64,000 nt of DNA from Hippopus hippopus (taxonomy: Eukaryota > Mollusca > Bivalvia > Cardiida > Cardiidae): contig OX328108.1 in NCBI GenBank assembly GCA_946811185.2, positions 32,734,493 through 32,798,492 on the forward strand. The letters run 5' to 3'. Positions 22,501 to 33,912 of the stretch are shown in pieces. The position numbers and the translations under genes were made by a program. Positions within the stretch are counted from its first letter, which is position 1, and each line of letters opens with the position of its first letter. The notes below the pieces were generated by a model that did not search any database, was not told the origin of the DNA, and saw only the letters and a program-made list of their open reading frames with translations.

Positions 22501-25500
22501 TTGTGTAGCAGTAAAGCAGACAACAACATGTATGTAGGTCTAGATTTATCCTCGGATGACAGTGATAGCAGTGATGTTAATATTTATGGCAAGCTTTGTA
22601 AACAAACCAGAGAAATTAGCAATGCTAATGTCGGAATGGATGAAAAGGAAGCAGAGGTAATTGAAGAATCAGATTTAGATGAAGATCAAGGAGAGTTAGA
22701 AGGAGAACAGGATGAAATTCGATCAGTCAAGCGACTCAGACCAAAAAGAGCAATTTTGTCTGACAGTGATAATACTTCAGGTATGAAATTTTTCACACTT
22801 TCAGCGCAAATTGTAAAAACTCGGCCTTCTAACAACTGAAAATACTATCCACTGAAGCTGAGTAAAAATTTTATCAGATGCAATAGACTAAACAAGCGGA
22901 CTGTGTAGATCCAAGATCAAACTGAAAGTTCTGTGGAGTTTGATCATTATATTTACTGTTCACAAAAGCCTCTGTTTTGCGTATGATATTTAAAGGGTAA
23001 CAATTTTGTGTAAATTTTAATATTTACCTGATGTACACACATTTTTTTCATGTACCGTTGTAGGGTTATCCATTTTCTACATACATATATGCTACATGTT
23101 TCAATATTTAGCTGTCTTCTTTGCTTGTAATTTTTCTAATTTTTTTTTTTACAGAAGATGAAAGCCTACATCTTGATTGCACATCTTCTTCAGCATTCTC
23201 AAGTCAAAGTGAAAATTTAACAACACAGGTAAATACCCTGTAAATTGTTGCTTCCAGGTGAAACTTGTTATATAACCTGTACAAAACAATGAGTGGGGTA
23301 TACATTAACGTTGTGTCCATCTGTCTGTCCATCCAGTTGTAGAGACAATTATGTGCCCTCTTCTACAGTTTACAACTAATAGGGGTGAATTTTAGATGGA
23401 AGCTTTTGTACTGTGGGAACCTGTGCATGTGCAATTTTTTATTATGATTGGTTGACTACTACAGGAGTTAAGGCCCCTATAATTTTGTTTTTGGATTTTT
23501 CTGATCCAGTGAAAAGGCATCCAGAAGGACATATTTGTCAGCCTGTGACAGTTCTTATTTCTTCCAGCTGCAGATCACACATGAAACATTTTACCAAAAA
23601 GAGAAATTTCTCATGATGACAAATTTTGTGTATTGTCAGTATGTTTACTTATAGATAAAAGATAAATCATGTGGATTGTCCCTACTGTACAGTTTTCTTC
23701 AAAATCATCTGCTGTAGATCTGCCTTCATGGTCGTGTGGTTAAGGCACATGCCGATAGAGCAGGAGGTCCAAGGTTAGAGTCCTGGTAGTAGAGGGTTTG
23801 TTATGACAAGGCCAGTTAGTGAGCCACTGATTAGTTAACAGTTACCAAATGCCTAGCCAATTTCAAATGTCATGTGCAGTTGCCTTCAATATTAATGAGT
23901 CAACAACATGTAGTTTGGATCGGAGTTAAATAATCAAAACTTTATTTTACTTGCAGGAAAGAGAAAAGTTAGAAAAAGACCTGGAAAAAATGGCAGCTGA
24001 GATGGCACTTTTGAAAGAGCAGCTGGAAAAAAACCAAGACAGGAATGATGCTAAAAGTACGTGACAAATATATGGTTTCCTGAAATTGTTTTGTATTGTA
24101 TGTGTTTATTGTCTGAACAACAGCGTTTAAGCATTTACTCAGTGACAAAATTTAGGACTGGTCAAAAACTAAATGCATTGGCAGGTGACCATTGAAATGT
24201 TATTCAAATGAGATTTGCCTTTGAAAGAGTAGAAAACTTTATGGGGAATGGAGAAAATGCTGGTTACCAGCATGATGTTTTCAAAAGCCTTCTTCTTCAG
24301 TGTTGTTAACATCCTGGATTGATTAGTTACATGTAAGAATCAGTATGTGAAATTGTAGATGAAATAAGCGGGGCGTTTTTTCTCGATTTTCAGTGTTTCT
24401 TTGAAATGACTTGAAAAATGTTGGGAGCTGCTCAAAGACCATGATTTTCCCTTGACATGTTATCTAAGCTGTAATAATACCCTTGATCAAGCATTGGTTG
24501 GATTATTCTTTGAAATAATGTCTTAATGTAGGAAAAAATATTTGTTGATGAACCAGTACCATGTTTGCATACCAGGATGACTATATATGTATTCTGCTTT
24601 AACCGTTTACCACACAATCCCTAGTTTTGACGACCCTATTGAAAAAGCCTTTTGAAAACAATGTGGGAAAAGGAGAAAATGCTGGTAACCAGCATTTTCT
24701 CCTTTTCCCACATTGTTATTATACCATCGCAAAACGAATGTTTTCGGGGGTATACTGGAATCAGCCTGTCTGTCCGTCCGTCCATCTGTGTGTCAGTTGT
24801 GTGTCCGTCTGTGTATCCATCTGTGTACAAAATACTAGTAATTTTGTGTCGCGAACTCCTTCTACAGTTTTGCTGCTATTGTATTGAAAGTTTGTTGATA
24901 CATTGATCGTATACTGAAGTTGTGCAAGACGCAGTTTTCAATCATCTACTCCCTATGATTCAAGGGTAATCTCCCCTTGAACTTAGAAACTTTTTTGTTA
25001 AATTGCCTGTTTCTGTCAAAGCGCTGGCGGGGGTATTAAGTCACATTCAGTGACAGTTCTAGTTCTACCCGTCCAAAGACATATTTCAGTTTTTCGGTCA
25101 CATTTAAATTGATGTCTGCAAAAGCTTTCAATGTGGAAAAGTCTGGAAATTTTCTCGTTTTGTAAAGTATTAACCCTTTATCAAACAGTTCCCCAGTTTT
25201 AACGACCCCTAACAAGTGGGCTTTTGAAAACAATGTGGGAAAAAGACAAAATGCTCCTTTTCATAAAATGTATTCTGCCCTCTCAAAGACAAATCCTATT
25301 ATTTGAACCTCATTTGATACGTCATCTACAAATGCTTTTGTTCTGGGCAAGCAAAAATTTTGTTGTTAACCCTGCAGCACACAATGCTGACTTTTAATGA
25401 CCCTTTTGATAACATTCTGGGAAAAGGATAAAATGCTGGTAACCAGCATTTTCTCCTTTTCCCACAATGTTTTCTATCCTATCAAAGAAAAATTGCACCA

Positions 25501-28500
25501 TTTGAGCCACATTGAAATTGTTATCTGCAAATGCTTTCAGTTTGGATATGGCTAAAATTTTGTCGTCTGGTAAAGGGTTAAGGCTTTAATTGCAATCAGT
25601 GGATGCAGTGAATGAATTTCAAGGGGTCAATTTCAAAATACTGTGTCAAAATGAACACATTTACTGGTATGTGTCAGAGAAAATCCTGTTTTTCAAATAC
25701 AGATCTTAATTAAATTCTAACCAAAAATTTCTAGAGTAATCTTAACCCCTGGGCTGCTGAGCACAAAAATTGATAACCTTCAATCAGACCACGCATTCTT
25801 GGTCCTACACTCTCCAAAAACTAAGTTTGAGGTAGCAACATTCGTACTTTTACTATCACCTTGAAAGATTCATTTAACTCTACCACATGACAAAATTTTA
25901 CACAGATCCAAATTGGAAGCATTTCCAAAGGACATAGTAAATTTGGCACAGTTAAAGGAATTTGTCCGTAAAAGATAAGAAAACATTGTGGGAAAAGAAA
26001 GAAATGCTGGTTACCAGCATTTTTTCCTTTTCCCAGAAAAGTTTCAAAAGCTTTCTTTCTGAGGGTCATTAAAATTCTGGATTGTGTGGTAAAGGGTTTA
26101 CTTGTTTAGCATGTTAAGAGTTAAAATTTAGAATTAGAGCAAAAGTAAGATATGTTTGGTGTATACAAATCCTGGTGTTAGAGGCTTTTACTCTACCCCT
26201 ACACTGGTGGAAACCCAAGCAGTTCAGTTACCTACAGGCATTATTTACTTGCATGTCTTTCAGATGATGTTGTGATTTTAGATGATGATGAAGAAGAGAT
26301 GATTCATATGGATGATTCTGACAAAGAAATGGCTGAGGAATCTTGTCTGTCTCCCCCTCCCTTCTCACCGGACATGCTGTCTCAAGAAAAATCAAGAGAC
26401 TGTGTTTTACAACAGGACTCAGGTATTTTTTTTTTTTCAAAATGTACACCTTGCACAGAAGTTAATGTAATGTAGAGGGACTTGTTTGGATGTGTCAACA
26501 CTTGTTTACAATCCATGTTAATTATTACACTGGAACCCTAAAGTTACAACGAGCTTTACTAAAACGTTACCCTATTACCCTTTTTTAACACGGGTGTCCT
26601 ATGGGGGGGGGGGGGGTTGACCATTTCCACGTCTGATCTGGATACACTGATAAGAATCCTCTATGCAAAAAAAAAAACTACCTATGGACCAAATACTGAT
26701 GTAAAATTAATACTGTGCACATAATCTGACAATTTTTCATACCCTTACTTTGTTGATTTACTTTATCACATATGGCTGCACATAATTGCTTTGTTGGACA
26801 AATACACACGCAGCTGATTACAAAAGGACTTCAGCTCACAACTGTCTTAACAAAAAATACACGATCTTACATTAGACAGACTTTACATCAATATACTTTT
26901 ATATGTACATCGATAAGAGTGATATCGATTGTACTGTTATTCGCTAATGTTTTTCGGACACCCTAAATGTTAAGACACGTTGAATCGTTGCTGAAGATAA
27001 TTTGTGTCTAGTCCTAACTCCAGACAGTCTGAAAATTTAGTTTTCTTAAATATCCAGACAGGCTGAAAAATATATTTTCCAAATCACCAGACCGTTAATT
27101 TTTAGAAAATATTTCAGATATGATAATTTCTTGCATAATAAATGCACAATTGTACATCATACATATATTTCAGACAGGATAACTTGCTGTATAATAAATG
27201 CACAATTATTGTACATCATACACAACACTGTTACATGCATGAATCCTTGAAGAGCTGAGTAACTCAACAGTAATTTTCAGTCATAAAATTGCACCAAACT
27301 AATTGCAACATTAAGGTTGTTTTTTGTTAGAAATGCCTCATCAAAGTGGACAGAGAAGATTTAGACCAGAGATCAGACAAAATATTCAGCCTATAGTCTG
27401 ATCTTGATCAGGCCGCAACAGCAACTTAAGTTCAAAAAGATGCTTAGGGTACAATCTTCCCTGGCTTTTTCGATTTGAAAAGTCGTTCCATAGAGGGAAA
27501 TGGTTGAACCACTTAGTTGTCCCCATGATTACAAAAAAATAAACATTGTTGAATACCAAACCTTGGTGTTTCTCTTCTTTATTCATGGGTAGTTAATCGA
27601 TTTAACTGATGCATCAAACTAGCATTTGCATTCTTTTTTATCTCAGCCAGAACAGTTTTCAGAAAACGGCCGGATGACTTATTTTCCTATTGACTACAAA
27701 ATACATGTTACAAGACTTGGGCATTTTAGAAATAATCATTACTATACGGAAAAATCCATTACCAGATTATGTAAAGCAGGTGTGATATTGGCATATTGCA
27801 TGATTGTTTTTTTTTTTTGATTGGAGGTCAGCCTATAACTAGGTGTAAATTTCTTTTGGCGAAACAGTTTTAAGTGTGTATGACAAAAGTTTGCAGCACA
27901 AGTCTCTCTGTTCAAGTGATTGGCACACTACATTATCCCAAATTATGCAAATTTTACCTTTAACAGTTTTGGACCCATGACTGCTGTGAAATCTAGATAG
28001 ATTGCTAGTTATATATTTTTGGTTGTATTTACTCGTTTACTGCCGATGGCAAGATGTCGATTTTTAAAGCTTTTGTGGACAGTGTAGATAAACATCAGAA
28101 TACGAAAAACACGAAGTCTGATCTTGTATTTATACTATTCACAGCTGAACTATGACCAAACTCGTAGAAAGCTACTTCAATTGGGCTGAAAAAAGATGAA
28201 AACTTAATTAAGATATGTGTCTTTCAAGACTGAAAACCTTGCAAATAACAGTAATTAATTACTGTTGTAGTTTTGGCATTGGCACGAATAGCGTGATATT
28301 TTATGACCCCGGATAATTATGATGATGCTGCCTATGGTGGCTCTGACAGGGTTATAGTTGGGTTCCAGTGTATGATGTTATTTGCTTTTTTTCATTCAGT
28401 GATATTGATAAAGTTTTCTCTGTATACATATGTCATGTATGTAGCATTTATGGTATTATAGATCTGAGCCTATTGGATGTAAATCACATTGCTGATTTGT

Positions 28501-31500
28501 CCAGAAAATCTAACAAACATAGCAGACAGTGTAGATGGAAACTGTGACTGTGTGCACTGTAGGCCTGTAATCAGCAACCACTCTTAAAAACACTAACCAT
28601 TTAAATGATATTTTAATATCTTTCTAGAGATTTTTTTTAAATTTCTAAAGTAACACAATTCCTGATTTGCTAAATCTTATGGTTTAGCCAATCAGAAATT
28701 ATATGGCTTGCAGCACGCAAAAAGGGGCATTCGGACATTTGCATAAAGTGTCGTCTCGGATCAGCCTGCGCAGTCCGCGCAGGCTAATGCTAAACGGCAC
28801 TTTACGACTACATTAGATTTTGTGCTACAGTAGACTTGCGAAAAACAGAAAATTGCATAAAAACGGAAATTGTCGCCTCGGATTAGCCTGCGCGGACTGC
28901 ACAGGCTGATCCGAGACGACACTTTATGCAAATGTCTGAAATGCCCTTTTCGCGTGTTGGAGACCATATTAGAGCCATGCTCTGGCAAAAGGGGGCTTTA
29001 ATGTATCTCGGTGATGCCTTATACCGAGCAATTCATCACATAATTATGGATCCATGAAATCAGTTAAGTCTAACAATCCACTGGATCTAGAGGTGGAATG
29101 GTCATATGCCAAGCAGAAAATTTACAGACTGTGCAGGCCCACATAAGTCAATATTTTGTGCAGATGCAATAAGCCCCCTTTTCATAGGGCATGGCTCAAA
29201 TTTACTTTTTTAAGCTCTTATACGTGTAAGACTGGGAATTCAATTTACTAGAATGGTTTATGCCTACTGGCCCTCATCTTGGTATCCTGTGTCTGTAGAA
29301 ACAACTTTACCCTTAACTCTTTCACTACTGAATAAATAAATTGCATTTTCTCACAGGCTACAAATACAGTTTCGCAGCAAGATCGAGAGACAGTTTGGTC
29401 ATAATCTAGAATAAAACAGTGGACAGTGTAGATCAGAGATCTGATTGCATGTTCTGTGCAGTCTGATCTTGATCTACACTGTACACAAAAGCTTTTGGTG
29501 TTGTCTATAGTTTGGAAAGAGTTAACCAAAAAATCTTTTGTTTTGACAGTCCTGAAGAAGAATTTTTAACACATTGTGGAAAAAGGAGAAAATGCTGGTA
29601 ACACTCTTTCACATACAAAATTCCATCTTTTGAGCAACACTTTCTATGTTGTCTGCACATGCTTTCAATATAGACTGGCCAAAAAATTTACTGTCATAAA
29701 TTGTTAAGCTGCAGTGTAGGGTCAACTTTTTGACAAAAATTTAGATTTGTACAGACTGAAAGCATTTGAGGATGACAAAATAAATGTCATTCAAAAATTG
29801 AATTTTATTGTTGGAAGGTTACAAAAAATTGTGAGAAAATGAGAAAATTCTACTAACCAGCATTTTCTCCTTTTCCTATAGTGTTTTCAAAAGCATTCTT
29901 CTTCAGGCTCGTTAATAGTCAGGATTGTGCGGTAAAGGGTTAAAAGAAAGGGTTACTAATTTCAGCAACTGAAGATATGGTACCTGATAACAAAAAGGCA
30001 GACAGTAGTTATACAGAAAATGCACCAATCAGAGGCAGTGATAGTAAAGAGAATATACCAATCAGAAAACCTCTAACAGATCTTGATGTCAATGTAATAA
30101 GAAAAAAGACCAACCAGGGTTTAGAACCTGATACGCCAGCCTTATCAAAAAAGAGAAGTGGATTTGTCGCTACTGGACTCTCTTCTTTTCAAGTGGTAAG
30201 CATGTTCACTTATTGTTAGACCTGTCATTTGTGGTGCAATCGAATGTCGTGCATCATGCTTTATACCTATTGTTACTCATACATATGGAATATTACAACA
30301 GTCTGTATTTCTGTGTGGTCGGATCATGTCTAGGTGGGTGTGTAAAGAGATGCATGTTGGATGAGACCAAAGCTTGAATCCAATATGCACCTCTTTACAC
30401 ACGCAACGAGACATGATCTGACCACATAGAAATGCAGACTGTTGTAATATTCCTTTTATTATATACCTCACAGTATTAACTGTAAAGAAACATCACAAAA
30501 TCAATACGAATAGCCAAAAATTCAGAGAACATTTTATTGCACATATATGTCTTAATATTTTTGAATGATGGATGAATATACATAGATAACGGTAAGTCTG
30601 CATAGATCAGTATGCATTTAGAAATGGCGATCGCTGTCCTCGAGCCCTACAAGAAAAAAGACAACAACTGTGGCTTAAAACTATTTTTTAAACACTGAAA
30701 GGGTAGTCAGTGGTTGTTATTCACTGTCAAGAATAGTACCTTTCGTTTTTACGCAGGAGGCAAGTCAAGCTTGTGATTACTAATCACGATTCTTAAGTTC
30801 ACAAGTGTATCATATCTATAGAAGTACTTGGAAATACCCTTTCCTGTTTATGTAATGGCATTGATACGGGACAAAATCAAGTTCTGCATACAAACATTTT
30901 TTTAAAAAAGTAGATGACAAATAACAGATAAAATCGCTATAAATGTGCTAGAATGGGTTTTTTTTGTGCTTCGTCATTCTGGTCAAATGTGTTAGGAATT
31001 TGGCGAAAAGGCAAAAACATCAATACACAGAAGTAGTATATGTACACGATTATGCTGTATACACCATACTAGACTGATTCATAAAAATTTTCTGTCGAGT
31101 TGTGTTGACGAGTTAGAGAACGCCCATATTTTACCGAAATCATAGGTAAGTACATGTATATAATAAAACAAAACTATCAAGAACTATGGTTTATCCTGTG
31201 GTAAGTCATTTAGTGGAATGTCAAGTGTCTTGGCTTACTCTTTACTGAATGACAAACTTTTGGACTTGTCTAAATTGAAAGCAACTGTAGTCAAAAAAAT
31301 AGAGAGGCTCCAACGATAGAAGGTGTCTTAGAATGGGTAGAAAACACTATGAGAAAAGGAGAAAATTCTGGTAACCAGCATTTTCTCCTTTTCCCATAAT
31401 TTATTCTACCATTTTCCAGACAAATCCTATTATTTTTGCCACATTCAGTACATTGTCTCCAATCATTTTCAATTTTGACCAGTATAAAATTATGTCATGT

Positions 31501-33871
31501 GGCAAAGAGTTTAACTCTTTACCAAATGACAAAATTTTAGACTGGTCCAAATTGAAAGCATTTGCTGACCACAAATCAAAAGTGGCTCATAAATTGGAAT
31601 TTGTTTTGGGAAGGGTAGAAAACATTGCGGGAAAAGGAGAAAATGCTGGTTACCAGCATTTTCTCCTTTTCCTACAATGTTTTCAAAAGCTTTTTTTTTT
31701 AGGGTCGTTAAAAGTCGGGATTGTGTGGTAAAGGGTTAAAAGTCTTTATCAGATGAAAAAAATTAAGAGTTGTCCAAATTAAAGTTTTTTCAGATGACAG
31801 ATATAGCTAAAATGATGGGCCTTTTTTTCTTTGGAAATGTAGAAAACATTGTGGGAAAAGTAGAATATGGTGGTCACAAGCATTGTTTTTGCTTTTCCGA
31901 GTATGTGTTTGAAAGTTTTTGTTTTTTTCCCATAAAAGTTGTAAAACTACAAGAATTATTTAATAGAGCCCATAGGTATTGGATTTGTTATGAACCAAAT
32001 CTTGGTTTCATCCCTACAGATGACACTGATCATGTTGGAGTGCCCTACAGCACGGCACTGTAGAGTTCTAACCTGGTTAGTGTAAAACCCAGGACAGACA
32101 GGACTGTGTGAGTTGTCACCCACTATGATTGAAATGTCACTGGGAGCATAAAACATCTTTGAAAAAACAAAGCAGAAAAATAGACCTATCTGCAGAGAAT
32201 GCTGAATATGTACTTTTACTCTCTGTATAGGTAAGGAGCAGTCAACAAAATGTTAAGTCAATGCAGAATTGCAGAAACTACTCAACATTATACTATTTGA
32301 ATTAATTTGCTTAATCTGTATTTTCAGATGGAGGTAAAGAAGATGGCATCTGTCAGTGATATTCAGTTTTACTCCAAGATGACCCCTTCAGTATCTCATG
32401 TCATAGTCAAGTCTGGTATGTCATTCTTATACATTAGACATAATCATTACTCACATTCTTACAAGCTACTTTTGTCATGTTATTAATTACATATTTTTGT
32501 TTGTGTGCTAAATGACACAAGATGTTGATGCGCCATAAAATAGCATACATTCACTCATTCATTCATTCATTCCGTACACCTCTGAAAGCGTGTAACTTTC
32601 ATGCGTAGAAGGTAGTGTATGGTTGCATTGGTTGTGTGAACTGAACCCTTTACCAAACAATCTTATGTTTTAAAAACAACTCTGGAACAAAATAAGCATT
32701 TGAAATAAGTATGGGAAAAGGAGAAAATATTGGTTACCAGCATTTCCTCCTTTTTCCATGACATTTTCTATTTTTTCCAAAGACAAATTCCATCATTTGA
32801 GACACGTTTAATTTGTCATCTGTAAATCCTTCAAATTTTGACAAATCTTACATTGTCCCATGGTATAGAGTGAGAACTGTCCATGGAAATATGCAAGCAA
32901 GTTCCTATGTGCCTTAGTGAATGCTGTGAAGTCAAAGGATGACTTTTATTTTTGCAGAATTTCAGTCAACAACAAAATTAGACAAATACTTTTTTAAATC
33001 TTGTATCATTTTGTATGCTTGTATCTCCAGAAAATTAATCATTTTATTCTTTATTTTTGCATATTAAAGATGAGAATGATCACAGAATGTGTGATAGAAC
33101 ACTGAAGTTTTTCCAAGGAATTGCTCAGAAATGTTGGCTCGTGAACTACCAGTGGATCCTTGACAGTAAGGAGGCTGGTCATCTCCTACCGGAGGTAAAC
33201 ACTGCTGGTAACCAGTAATTTTTCTGTGTCTCACAATATTGGTACCCTTTCATACATGGCTGCTTAAACTGTAGCCACACTTGATTTGTCTTCTGAAATT
33301 GTTTTCAATAAGGACTTTTCTAAAGTTTTCTCATCTGCCGTAGGTTAATAAAAAAAATGTGCCATGCTCTGTGAAAAGGAGATTTGGTGCATAGGGAAAA
33401 AGTATCAATCAGGGTCAGGCTGTATAGTCTGTGTGCATTTGCAAAAAAGTATCGACCCAAGTCAGCCTGTGCAGTCCGCATAGGCTGCCCTGGGCCCAAA
33501 CCTTCTGCTACAGCTCAATATTCTGCATGTCAAAGTACTGTTCTACCTCATGATCCAGTCGGTTGTTAGTACAAAATGGATTTTATAGATCCATAATTAT
33601 ATGATCACCTGCTTGGTATAATGCATCATGTAGATGGATTACACCCCATGTTATGATAACACTGCTCATAATATTTTGTAGACTGCATATGAGATTGAAG
33701 GTGACACCACCACAGGGTATATTCATGAAGGGCCTAAAAAATCCAGGCTTTCCAAAGGAAATCTGTTCAATGGATTCAAGTTTGCGCTTTTTGGTGAAAA
33801 TAAATACCTGAATAAAGGTAAGCGACATGCTAAGTCATTGTGGGGAGGGGATGGGGAAATTTGATGGGGAC

Positions 33872-33912
<41 letters not shown>

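Noticed and set aside
28761..28988. Minus-strand frames such as this one, 43396-43671, 46277-46618, 51738-51935, 56884-57198 and 62350-62547, with recurring RISLRSPRRLIRND and KSNVVVKCRLGLACADCAG
   Set aside because: The apparent protein conservation is the DNA conservation of MITE-2. Frames shift and break between copies, and both strands look alike because the element is palindromic.
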